Origin: Arthrobacter agilis
GTDB taxonomy: Bacteria; Actinomycetota; Actinomycetes; Actinomycetales; Micrococcaceae
Length of the DNA: 64,000 nt
Reading direction: 5' to 3'
Assembly (NCBI RefSeq): GCF_030816075.1
Contig: NZ_JAUSXO010000001.1
Span: 992,001 to 1,056,000 of the forward strand
The notes under the pieces are model-generated. The model saw only the letters and a program-made list of their open reading frames with translations. It searched no databases and was not told where the DNA came from. Shown in pieces: positions 54,085-64,000 of the stretch. The stretch's first letter is position 1. The number at the start of each line of letters is the position of its first letter. The position numbers and the translations under genes are program-made.

Positions 54085-55119
54085 TCAGGAACTCCTGATG
54101 GCCCGACCCGCGGACGCCGCGGCCGCGACCACCGCGGGGGCGGCGGCCTTCAGCTTGTCGCCGAAGACGACGGCACCGACGCCCACCAGCGCCGTGCCGA
54201 GGACCACCCGCTGCGCGGTCCGGCGGCGGCCGCTCCAGCCTCCGGTCACGGCTGCGTTCGCCGGGTCCAGCGAGGGGCCGTAGAGGTTCCCCGTCGAATC
54301 CTCCGCCGGTTCGGTCCGCGACAGCTGGCCGTGCTCCACCTGGTGCGCCATGCCCTTCTCCACCTGGCCGGGCATGAGCCGGTGCTGCCGCACCATGGAG
54401 CGGCCGATCCGCCCGACGGCGATCTCCCGCACGGGCTTCTCGACGACGCCGAGGATCGTCTTCGCGACGCGGTCCGCGCTGTACACCGGGGGCATGGCCA
54501 CCACACGCCGGCCCGTGTAGTTGGCGGCGTGGTGGAAGAACGGCGTGTCGATGGTGGGCGGGAGGACGGTGCACACGTGAATGCGCTTCTTCCGGTCGAG
54601 GGTCAGCTCCGAGCGCAGGCTCACACCGAGGGCCCGCACGGCGGCCTTCGACACGGAGTAGGCGGAGCTGTAGGGCTGGGGGACCTCCCCGACGATCGAG
54701 GCCACGTTCACCAGGACACCCGAACCCTGCTCCTGCATGCGCTCCAGCGCGGCGCGTGCCCCGTACACGTAGCCCATGACATTGACGTCGATCACGCGCT
54801 GGAAGTCGCGGAGCGGGACCTCGAGGAACGGCGAGAAGAAGGCCACGGCGGCGTCGTTCACCCAGACGTCGATACGGCCGAACTCCTCGACGGCCCTGCT
54901 CGCGAGTTCCTGGACGGCGTCGTGGTCGGACATGTCGGTGGGGACCGCGATGGCGCGGGAGCCGAGGGCCGTGCATTCGGCGGCGAGGGTCTCGAGGGCC
55001 TCGGCCCGGCGGCTTGCCAGCACGAGGCAGGTCCCGCGGCGGGCGAACCGCAGCGCGGTGGCACGACCGATGCCGCTCGCTGCCCCGGTGATGACGACCA
55101 CGCTGTTCCTGATGCGCAT
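54085..55119 (-). CDS. SDR-family oxidoreductase with C-terminal membrane segment
   Basis: A 344-residue SDR. The cofactor loop TGAASGIG is classical and the catalytic set is NVASIVG (Ser) and YSVSKAA (Tyr and Lys). The usual NNAG reads NDAA here, an uncommon substitution. After the SDR core (about 1-250) comes an extension of about 90 residues that ends in a hydrophobic stretch (VVLGTALVGVGAVVFG), so the protein may be membrane-attached. ATG at 55119 with GAGGAG upstream on the minus strand. It converges with metE, and the LysR gene lies upstream on the same strand. Confidence 0.87.
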   Translation of the reverse strand: MRIRNSVVVITGAASGIGRATALRFARRGTCLVLASRRAEALETLAAECTALGSRAIAVPTDMSDHDAVQELASRAVEEFGRIDVWVNDAAVAFFSPFLEVPLRDFQRVIDVNVMGYVYGARAALERMQEQGSGVLVNVASIVGEVPQPYSSAYSVSKAAVRALGVSLRSELTLDRKKRIHVCTVLPPTIDTPFFHHAANYTGRRVVAMPPVYSADRVAKTILGVVEKPVREIAVGRIGRSMVRQHRLMPGQVEKGMAHQVEHGQLSRTEPAEDSTGNLYGPSLDPANAAVTGGWSGRRRTAQRVVLGTALVGVGAVVFGDKLKAAAPAVVAAAASAGRAIRSS

Positions 55120-55214
55120 TGGGTTTGCTCCTCGACAGACTCCGGCTGGCCGGCGGGCCGGTGCCCGCCCTGTCCCGAAACTACGGACAGCCCTGGGGGG
55201 AGTGCAACGGTCAA

Positions 55215-56168
55215 TCAGCGCTCGGAGGGGGGTGCGTATCCCGGAGTCGTGTGCTTCGGCCCGATGCTCTGGCTCCGGAGGATGTCGGCGAGCTGGTCCA
55301 TGAAGAGCCGCACCCGGGCGTCGTCGGCGTCGCCGGTGCGCAGGGCGAAGATGCTGCGGGCGAGCCGGATCTCCGGGACGTCGAGCGCCACGATCCCCTC
55401 CGGCCGGTTGACCATGGCGAGCTCCGGCACGAGGGCGGCGCCGAGGCCGGCGGCCGTGAGCTCGAGACTCGCGTTGAAGTCGTCGCAGTACGCGGCGATC
55501 CGGGGATGGAGGTTGCAGCTCGCGAAGAGCCGCTCGATCACCGTGGCGTCGGCGGTGCCCGGGTGGTGCATGATCCACGGCATGTCGGCCAGCTGGTCGG
55601 CTGTGACGCGGGAGCCGCTGCGGATGCCCCAGCTCGCGGGCAGGATGACCCGGAAGTCGTCGTCGCCGATCCACTGGCGGCTGAGCGTGGACGGCCAGGC
55701 GAGACCGGCCTGACCCACCTGGTAGACGAGTGCGAGGTCGAGGTCGCCCCCGGTACGCAGGCCCTGGATGGCGTGGGCCGGTTCTCCGACGAACAGGCGC
55801 AGCGACACCCCGAGCCGCTGCCACTCGGGCATGCGGAGCAGCCGCGGCAGGGCGAAGGTCGCGAGGCTCGGGAAGATCCCGAGCCGGAGCTCGTGGGCCG
55901 GGCCCGATCCGGCACGGGCGGTCGAGGCGAGCAGGGCGTCGATATCGGTCAGGACCTTCGCCGCGTGCCGCGCCATGGCCAGTGCCGCGTCCGTGGGGAC
56001 GGCGCTGCGGGCGGCGCGGGTGAAGAGGGTGGCACCCGTGTCGCGTTCGAGCGCGGACATCTGCTGGGACACCGCCGACGCCGTGTAGCCGAGGCTGACG
56101 GCCGCCCCGCTGAACGAGCCGTGGCGGATGACCTCGAGCAGCGTCCGCAGGTGGACCGGGTTGACCAT
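55215..56168 (-). CDS. LysR-family transcriptional regulator
   Basis: A 317-residue LysR-type regulator. The N-terminal winged HTH (HLRTLLEVIRHGSFSGAAVS, then YTASAVSQQMSALERDTGA, residues 6-48) is canonical. The effector domain (about 90-300) follows, with FRVILPASWGIRSGS and an LGAALVPELAMV segment typical of the family. ATG at 56168. Its target is unknown: the SDR gene 95 bases downstream on the same strand and the lipid synthase gene 385 bases upstream in the other direction are both possible. Confidence 0.92.
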   Translation of the reverse strand: MVNPVHLRTLLEVIRHGSFSGAAVSLGYTASAVSQQMSALERDTGATLFTRAARSAVPTDAALAMARHAAKVLTDIDALLASTARAGSGPAHELRLGIFPSLATFALPRLLRMPEWQRLGVSLRLFVGEPAHAIQGLRTGGDLDLALVYQVGQAGLAWPSTLSRQWIGDDDFRVILPASWGIRSGSRVTADQLADMPWIMHHPGTADATVIERLFASCNLHPRIAAYCDDFNASLELTAAGLGAALVPELAMVNRPEGIVALDVPEIRLARSIFALRTGDADDARVRLFMDQLADILRSQSIGPKHTTPGYAPPSER

Positions 56169-56553
56169 CGGGCACTCTCCATCGCCGTCGTCCGGGCAGG
56201 GTCACTGACAGGAAAAGCTTGCACCACTCGTCGGACCGGCAGGTCTCCCCGTCCGATCCACCCGGCTCCGGAGCCCGGTGATGCGGCAGTGCAGGAACCG
56301 CCGGAACGGATCCCGTCGAGCCTACCGGGGCGGCGGGCGTGCCGGCCGCGAAGGCGCGGCTGCAGTGCGAGGACCGGGCTCCCGCCACGATGACCGGCTC
56401 CCTGCCACCGAGTGACCGTCGTCCGCAAGGTGCTCGCCGTGCCCCTGGTCCCGCTCCATGGAGGGGGCCTGATCCGGTGGCGGGGGATTAGACTCTGGCT
56501 TCGGCGGCTGCCCGTCAATCCGCGGCCGCCCCGTGACCCCAGGAGGCAGATCG
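56169..56553. other. Non-coding stretch between LysR gene and cfa-type gene
   Basis: 385 bases without a supportable gene, although frames stay open on the minus strand because of high GC. It must contain promoters for both divergent genes. A possible -10 TAGACT lies at 56489-56494, with no convincing -35. AGGAGGCAGA (56541-56550) is the ribosome binding site of the next gene. Confidence 0.4.
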
Positions 56554-57834
56554 ATGAGCACCACAGTGGTTCCTTCGCAGGCGGAAGTGGACCCGGCCGT
56601 CTGGCCGGGCATCGCCGGTGTCCCCAGCGGACCGAGGAACAGGATCGCAGCCACCGTCGCGGAGAAGATCTTCGCCACCGCGGTGAACACGCTCGAGCTG
56701 CGGGTCATCTACGACGACGGCACCATCCTCGGCAAGCCGGGTGGCGGCCCGCGGCCCGAGATGCGCATCCACCGGCCCGCGGACTTCTACGCGAGGCTCG
56801 GCGACAACGGCCTGATCGGGCTCGGCGAGTCCTACATGGCGAAGGACTGGACGGCATCGGACCTCACGGACGTCATCGAGGTCTTCGCAGCTCGGGCAGC
56901 GCATCTCGTCCCCGTCCCGCTGCAGAAACTGCGCGGTCTCTACCTGCCGAAGCCACCCCGTCGCGAACGGAACAGCACGGCCAACACACGCTCGAATATT
57001 TCGCGGCATTACGATCTTTCGAACGATCTGTTCGCGCTCTTCCTCGACTCGACCATGTCCTATTCGAGCGCCCTGTTCGACGCGACGGGCAAGGACCTGC
57101 TGCAGGTCGAATGGGGCGCGCTCGCCGCCGCGCAGCAACGGAAGATCGACCGGCTCCTGGACCAGGTCAACGTGCGGCAGGGGACGCGCCTCCTCGAGAT
57201 CGGCACCGGCTGGGGCGAGCTCGCCCTGCGCGCCGCAGCCCGCGGTGCGACAGTCGTGTCCGTCACGCTGTCGAGCGAGCAGAAGGAACTGGCCGAGCAG
57301 CGTATCCGCGAGGCCGGCTATGCGGACCGCGTGCAGGTGGAGCTGAAGGACTACCGGCTGGTGGAGGGGCAGTACGACGCCGTCGTGTCGGTCGAGATGA
57401 TCGAGGCCGTGGGGTACGAGTTCTGGGCCGTCTACTTCCAGACCATCGACCGCCTGCTCGCCCCGGGCGGCCGTGTCGCCGTCCAGGCCATCACGCTTCC
57501 GCACGAGCGCATGATGGCGACGCGGCGGACCTACACCTGGATCCACAAGTACATCTTCCCGGGCGGGTTCATTCCGTCCGTGCGTGCCATCGAGGACGTC
57601 ACCGACCGGTACACGAGCCTCCGGGTCCGTGAGCGCCTGTCCATGGGAGACCACTACGCGCAGACACTGCGCCTCTGGGAGGAGCGCTTCCTCGCGCGCC
57701 ACGAGGAAGTCGCCGCGCTGGGCTTCGACGAGACCTTCGAGCGGATGTGGCAGTTCTACCTCTGCTACTCCCGCGCGGGCTTCCAGGCCGGGTACCTCGA
57801 CGTGCAGCAGCTCGTCTTCGACCGGCGGCCCTGA
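56554..57834 (+). CDS. Cyclopropane-fatty-acyl-phospholipid synthase family methyltransferase
   Basis: A 426-residue SAM-dependent lipid methyltransferase of the Cfa/CMAS family, which methylates the double bond of unsaturated fatty acyl chains in membrane phospholipids. The N-terminal lipid-interacting domain (about 40-140; ESYMAKDWTASDL) precedes HYDLSNDLFALFLDSTMSYS (about 149-168), the SAM motif LEIGTGWGELALRAA (about 215-229), VSVEMIEAVG and the C-terminal IFPGGFIPS. It could equally be a tuberculostearic-acid-type methyltransferase. The ATG at 56554 has AGGAGG upstream; no partner gene is adjacent. Confidence 0.9.
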   Translation: MSTTVVPSQAEVDPAVWPGIAGVPSGPRNRIAATVAEKIFATAVNTLELRVIYDDGTILGKPGGGPRPEMRIHRPADFYARLGDNGLIGLGESYMAKDWTASDLTDVIEVFAARAAHLVPVPLQKLRGLYLPKPPRRERNSTANTRSNISRHYDLSNDLFALFLDSTMSYSSALFDATGKDLLQVEWGALAAAQQRKIDRLLDQVNVRQGTRLLEIGTGWGELALRAAARGATVVSVTLSSEQKELAEQRIREAGYADRVQVELKDYRLVEGQYDAVVSVEMIEAVGYEFWAVYFQTIDRLLAPGGRVAVQAITLPHERMMATRRTYTWIHKYIFPGGFIPSVRAIEDVTDRYTSLRVRERLSMGDHYAQTLRLWEERFLARHEEVAALGFDETFERMWQFYLCYSRAGFQAGYLDVQQLVFDRRP

Positions 57835-58125
57835 CCCGCTCCTTGTGCCGCTGGATGGCGCCGCTTGCCGGGGCCGGTCACCCGTCGTCGTTCATGGTTC
57901 TTGAGCAGGGTGCTGCCCAGCCCGGGCGGGTCGGAGGACAACACCCGGATCCGCGCCGGAGAACCAGGAACGACGGCGGGCGCAGGCGGGCGGCCACGCC
58001 GCGCCTCGCGCTCCCTCGAGGACCTTTCCGACGCCATGCCGCACGTCGTTCGCCGAAGTCCCCACCGTCGTCGAGGGGGCTCCACGACACGCCGGAAAAG
58101 TGCGACACGAAAAATTTTGTGCCTG

Positions 58126-58230
58126 TGTGGAAGTACTCCACAGGATGTGGATCGACCCCCTCGAACGGGGCGGGATCGGCTCATTTCCGGGCTTTCACCG
58201 GGCGCTGATCTGTGGACATCATGTGGACTA
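58126..58230 (+). promoter_or_regulatory. Cluster of DnaA-box-like 9-mers upstream of nrdH
   Basis: Five close matches to TGTGGANNN (reverse of the TTNTCCACA DnaA box) lie within 105 bases: TGTGGAAGT (58126), its inverse TACTCCACA (58134-58142), TGTGGATCG (58146), TGTGGACAT (58211) and TGTGGACTA (58222). The last two resemble the TTGTCCACA boxes of actinobacteria. DnaA control of ribonucleotide reductase genes is known in E. coli (nrdAB); here it is inference. Confidence 0.45.
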
Positions 58231-58256
58231 CTCGCTCCCGGAATGACATACTTGTA

Positions 58257-58304
58257 ATACATCATGTAGGGGTATGTCCCAACGGCCCGCACTAGATGTA
58301 GTAT
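58257..58304 (+). promoter_or_regulatory. Tandem NrdR boxes of the nrdHIEF operon
   Basis: Box 1 at 58257-58272 (ATACATCATGTAGGGG) and box 2 at 58289-58304 (GCACTAGATGTAGTAT) fit the NrdR consensus acaCwAtATaTwGtgt. Box 2 matches at nearly all strongly conserved positions; box 1 is weaker. Their starts are 32 bases apart, three helical turns, the standard spacing for cooperative NrdR repression of ribonucleotide reductase genes by ATP/dATP-bound NrdR. Confidence 0.78.
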
Positions 58305-58455
58305 CGAGGAACAGAAACAACCGCTGCACAGCATGAGCCGCAAGGTGCGAGAAACCCCAGATTTCTTCCCCATTTCCGGGGCCGCGCCGCTCATGTGCCG
58401 ACAGCACGCTGCTGGTACAGAATCAGCAGCCGAATGAGGAAAAGGGGATAAGGAT

Positions 58456-58701
58456 ATGACCGTCACGGTTTACACGAAGCCGGCTTGCGTTCAGTGCAAT
58501 GCCACCTACCGCGCTCTGGACAAGAAGGGCATCGCCTACCAGAGCGTCGACATCTCGCAGGACCCGACGGCGCTCGAGCGCGTCCGGTCGATGGGCTACC
58601 TGCAGGCCCCCGTCGTCATCACCGACAACGATCACTGGTCCGGCTTCCGTCCTGACAAGATCAGTGCCCTCGCGGACTCGGCCGTCAGCTCCGTAGCCTG
58701 A
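58456..58701 (+). CDS. nrdH: Glutaredoxin-like protein NrdH
   Basis: An 81-residue thioredoxin-fold redoxin, the electron donor for class Ib ribonucleotide reductase, reduced by thioredoxin reductase. The redox motif is CVQC (residues 11-14) in TKPACVQCNATYRAL, and the C-terminal WSGFRPDKI is the NrdH signature. AAGGGGATAAGGAT precedes the ATG at 58456. A 7-bp hairpin with TCCG loop (58704-58721) lies between it and nrdI and may shape the mRNA. Confidence 0.96.
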   Translation: MTVTVYTKPACVQCNATYRALDKKGIAYQSVDISQDPTALERVRSMGYLQAPVVITDNDHWSGFRPDKISALADSAVSSVA

Positions 58702-58737
58702 GCGGAACCCTCCGGGGTTCCCCAGCGTGGCATCGCC

Positions 58738-59201
58738 ATGAGCGCTCTCGCCGTGGACGACCAGGCCGCCTCCGCACCCCCTGACGGGGATGCGGAGGGG
58801 CCGGTGACCGACGCCCCGCTGATCTACTTCTCGTCGGTCTCCGACAACACCCACCGCTTCGTCACGAAGCTGGGGGTCCGGGCCGCCCGCATGCCGCTGC
58901 TCACCAAGGAGCCGACCCTGCAGGCAACCCGCCCGTACGTCCTGGTCCTCCCCACCTACGGCGGGATCACCGGCAAGGGCGCGGTGCCCCGGCAGGTCGT
59001 CAAGTTCCTGAACAACGAGCAGAACCGCGCCCTCCTCCGGGGGGTCATCGGAGCGGGGAACACCAATTTCGGTGAGACCTACTGCCTTGCCGCCGACATC
59101 ATCGCGGCGAAGTGCCACGTGCCGGTGCTGTACAGATTCGAAGTCATGGGCACGTCCGAGGACGTGGACCGAGTAACCAAAGGATTGGAAGAGTTTTGGA
59201 C

Positions 59202-59205
<4 letters not shown>
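58738..59205 (+). CDS. nrdI: Class Ib ribonucleotide reductase flavodoxin NrdI
   Basis: A 155-residue flavodoxin-like protein that generates the oxidant assembling the dimanganese-tyrosyl radical cofactor of NrdF. FMN-site sequences are visible: [19 protein letters not shown] and [14 protein letters not shown]. An N-terminal extension of about 25 residues (acidic, Ala/Pro-rich) precedes the fold; a start further in would remove it. The TGA stop overlaps the ATG of nrdE by four bases. Confidence 0.94.
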
Positions 59206-62433
<3,228 letters not shown>

Positions 62434-62462
62434 TCCTGAAGACTCGGACATAGTCGGAAATC

Positions 62463-62503
62463 ACGAAGAGCCTCGGTGGACGTCGTCTGCCGAGGCTCTT
62501 CGT
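62463..62503 (+). terminator. Terminator after nrdF
   Basis: A 14-bp stem (CGAAGAGCCTCGG / CCGAGGCTCTTCG plus a flanking A-T pair) with a 13-base loop, 30 bases after the nrdF stop, followed by TTGTCGT. It is the end of the nrdHIEF operon. Confidence 0.82.
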
Positions 62504-62507
62504 TGTC

Positions 62508-62861
62508 GTGCACCAGGACGGTGGCTCCCGAGACGTGGATGTGCACTTCTGGAAGAGCCCGAGCGTGCAGTCGAAGGACACTTCCAGGAGCCCGAAAACT
62601 GCAGAGGAAGCGGGACGCATCATCGGCCACGTTGCTTTCTCTCCCGTGTCCGTGGAGAGCTTTGCGGACGATTGGTTCGGCCCGGTCCTCTCTCCGTCAG
62701 CCCTGAGTGCCGGCGTCAGGGCATCGGTCGCAGGCTCGTACGCCGAGGGCTTGGAATTCTTGAAGAAGACGGGGCCGCTGGAGGACTGCCGTGATCGCGG
62801 TGGTGGATCGAGGGCCCACCTGGTGGCTTGGTGCGTGGTGCAGGACATCGATTGGAAGTAG
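62508..62861 (+). CDS. Uncharacterised 117-residue protein
   Basis: A soluble 117-residue ORF with lower third-position GC than its neighbours but coherent composition, for example RIIGHVAFSPVSVESFADDW and GSYAEGLEFLKKTGPLEDC. No family recognised. It begins at a GTG only five bases after the nrdF terminator stem and has no clear ribosome binding site, so the start may be downstream (for example GTG near 62531) or the gene may be the remnant of a longer one whose 5' end was lost. The antisense frame is also open but reads as shadow. Confidence 0.45.
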   Translation: MHQDGGSRDVDVHFWKSPSVQSKDTSRSPKTAEEAGRIIGHVAFSPVSVESFADDWFGPVLSPSALSAGVRASVAGSYAEGLEFLKKTGPLEDCRDRGGGSRAHLVAWCVVQDIDWK

Positions 62862-63010
62862 GCTTAGCGTGTCGCTCGCCCGGCGCTCTGATCACGGTTG
62901 CGTCCTACCGACATCGAGGGGACGGAATCACCGATCCGGGTTCACGGGGGCGTGACTCCGGCTTCACAGGAGCACGCCATCACTTGCACCGCACCATCGA
63001 GGAGCTTCCC

Positions 63011-63694
63011 ATGCAGCGCACCCGACGGATCACCACGGCCCTTCTTGGTACCGCGGCGGGTTTCGCGCTCATCACCGGGTGCACCAGCGGCACCACCCCG
63101 CCCGCGGCCAACGCGCCCACCGGCACTGCCAGCGCCGAGGAGCCGGCCCCCGTGACACCCGAAGGAACCGGGGCACCCTCGACCGCCGGCACCGCATCGG
63201 CCAGTTCAACAGCGGACAGCAGCCCCACCGCCTCGAGCACCTCGTCCGGGTCCACGGGGTCGTCCGCAAGCGGATCAGCAACACCCGAGAGTTCGAACGC
63301 CTCCGCGGCAGCGGTTACTCTCGGGCGCGGCGATGAGCGCAAGGTCACGACCCCCGATACGACCGTCAGCATCACCTGCACCGATGGCGGCGACGTCGAC
63401 GTCGACACCGATGGCACCACGATCGACATCACCGGCGATTGCGAGGACCTCGACATCGACGGCAATGACAACACCGTGACCGGTGAAGGCACCGAAAGCC
63501 TGAACATCGAAGGCACGAACAACACGGTCACGCTCACCACCGCACCCGAGATCGACGTCGACGGGACCGGAAACACTGTGGACGTGGAGGACACCCGGGA
63601 TGTCGACGTCGAAGGAGACTCCAATACCGTCACCTACACCACCGGTGATCCCACCATCGAAACCGAAGGCACCAATTCCATCGCCACCCGATGA
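63011..63694 (+). CDS. DUF3060-type lipoprotein
   Basis: A 227-residue secreted lipoprotein. The signal peptide ends in the lipobox LITGC (Cys24, the lipidated residue). Residues about 25-105 are a Ser/Thr/Ala/Pro-rich, probably glycosylated or disordered linker. The C-terminal domain (about 110-227) consists of short acidic beta repeats such as DIDGNDNTVTGEG, NIEGTNNTVTLT, DVDGTGNTVDVE and DVEGDSNTVTYT. This GxxNTV ladder matches DUF3060 and suggests a small beta-solenoid; function unknown. The ATG at 63011 starts the signal peptide, with GGAGCTTCCC upstream. Confidence 0.85.
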   Translation: MQRTRRITTALLGTAAGFALITGCTSGTTPPAANAPTGTASAEEPAPVTPEGTGAPSTAGTASASSTADSSPTASSTSSGSTGSSASGSATPESSNASAAAVTLGRGDERKVTTPDTTVSITCTDGGDVDVDTDGTTIDITGDCEDLDIDGNDNTVTGEGTESLNIEGTNNTVTLTTAPEIDVDGTGNTVDVEDTRDVDVEGDSNTVTYTTGDPTIETEGTNSIATR

Positions 63695-64000
63695 CACGGC
63701 CAAGGCCCGGCACGCCACGAGAAGCCGGGAACTCTCGAAGATCATTGGCTGCTCGGTGGCGCCCCAACGCCGGCAGGCGGCGGCACGCGGGCTTCCGGAT
63801 ACCGTGATCCGCCCGTCGATCCCATAAGGTGACCCGGCAGGGGACAGGCCCTGTGAAAGACCATTCCCTACCGGGTCGGAACTGCCTGTCGAGCCACTCA
63901 GGCCAGATGTTCGCGCATGAACTCGGTGGAGTGTGCGCTATCAGCGGCGGTGGTGACCGTGGTCGTCGCAATTGAGCTTGACCACCTCGCTGCTTTCCCG
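63695..64000. other. Right-end stretch without a complete gene
   Basis: 306 bases following the DUF3060 lipoprotein. Only two things can be seen: a minus-strand frame open to the window edge (see next entry) and GC-rich inverted segments. The minus-strand frame 63630-63971 that overlaps the lipoprotein gene is Arg/Trp/Pro-rich shadow and is not called. Confidence 0.4.
63898..63999 (-). CDS. Possible 3' end of a minus-strand gene (partial)
   Basis: Read from the window edge on the minus strand, one frame stays open for 33 codons and ends TTAADSAHSTEFMREHLA-stop, which looks like a genuine C-terminus. A second frame ending SSEVVKLNCDDHGHHRR at 63941 also reads plausibly. Only one can be right, and too little is present to choose or name a family. 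Confidence 0.3.
   Translation of the reverse strand, partial: GKAARWSSSIATTTVTTAADSAHSTEFMREHLA

Larger units (their letters stand above)
57835..58455 (+). other. Long regulatory region upstream of nrdHIEF
   Basis: 621 bases without a supportable gene. Open frames exist on both strands but read as shadow sequence. The right half is markedly AT-richer than the chromosome and holds the NrdR boxes, the DnaA-box-like cluster and several nested inverted repeats. One of these is GACATAC/GTATGTC (58245-58251 / 58272-58278), which encloses a TACATCATGTA palindrome. About 150 bases of leader separate the second NrdR box from nrdH. Confidence 0.6.

Noticed and set aside
54085..56388. A single 767-codon minus-strand frame that could suggest a fusion upstream of the SDR
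   Set aside because: The upstream 420 codons overlap the LysR gene in another frame and read as shadow. The SDR has its own ATG and GAGGAG at 55119.
58126..58230. Replication origin suggested by the DnaA-box-like cluster
   Set aside because: No dnaA, dnaN, gyrB or AT-rich unwinding element nearby; transcriptional control of nrdHIEF is the simpler reading.
57765..58466. Minus-strand open frame of 233 codons across the nrd upstream region
   Set aside because: Antisense to regulatory DNA and to the end of the cfa-type gene; composition changes along its length and no family is visible.

Overview
The window is chromosomal DNA from a high-GC Gram-positive bacterium (Actinomycetota), most likely an Arthrobacter-like member of the Micrococcaceae. 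This rests on very high GC with GC-rich third codon positions, frequent GTG starts, actinobacterial marker families (SepH/DUF3071, DUF3093, DUF3159, DUF3710, DUF4193, DUF5998), a class Ib nrdHIEF operon, and a CydD-CydC fusion next to cydAB. No insertion sequence, prophage, integrase or CRISPR array was found. Nearly everything looks like vertically inherited core or near-core genome.

Layout, left. 1-5.4 kb: end of cydA, cydB and fused cydDC, encoding cytochrome bd oxidase and the ABC exporter needed to assemble it. 5.6-12.2 kb: a tandem-GNAT protein, a type IIA topoisomerase A subunit (ParC-like, minus strand) and a large GNAT/acyl-CoA-synthetase-like protein acetyltransferase. 12.2-16.4 kb: DUF5998 protein, a nucleotide pyrophosphatase/phosphodiesterase-like protein and thymidine kinase, then the division regulator SepH on the minus strand. 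16.6-20.2 kb: DUF4193, DUF3093, dUTPase, DUF3710, an OB-fold protein and DUF3159. 20.2-25.0 kb: two TrkA-type K+ regulatory proteins divergent from an APC permease, then a TRAM-domain RNA methyltransferase.

Layout, middle. 25.1-39.9 kb is a long co-directional housekeeping block: dxs, RNase E/G, rplU-rpmA-obgE-proB-proA, a small membrane protein, nadD, a tail-anchored unknown protein, rsfS, a histidine phosphatase and tRNA-Ala(GGC) with its own promoter and terminator. It joins isoprenoid precursor synthesis, RNA decay, ribosome assembly and silencing, proline synthesis and NAD synthesis.

Layout, right. 39.9-49.2 kb is more accessory: a PLP decarboxylase, small membrane and secreted proteins, a second DUF4193, a VOC protein, a divergent XRE regulator/SDR pair, an HD-domain protein, a STAS-like protein and an apparently frameshifted gene. 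49.3-57.8 kb: an App1-type phosphatase, metF-metE behind a structured leader, an SDR, a LysR regulator and a cyclopropane-fatty-acid-type synthase. 57.8-62.5 kb: nrdHIEF, preceded by a pair of NrdR boxes with textbook spacing and a cluster of DnaA-box-like sequences. The window ends with a small unknown protein, a DUF3060 lipoprotein and perhaps the 3' end of a minus-strand gene.

Most notable: (i) a candidate pseudoknotted RNA at the predicted 5' end of the metF-metE transcript; (ii) the combined NrdR/DnaA-like control region of nrdHIEF; (iii) a single-base frameshift that splits an otherwise coherent small protein at about 48.98 kb; (iv) family variants that lack expected residues, namely an RNA methyltransferase without Fe-S cysteines and a protein acetyltransferase without an obvious phospho-histidine. 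All calls come from reading the sequence. No database search was run.
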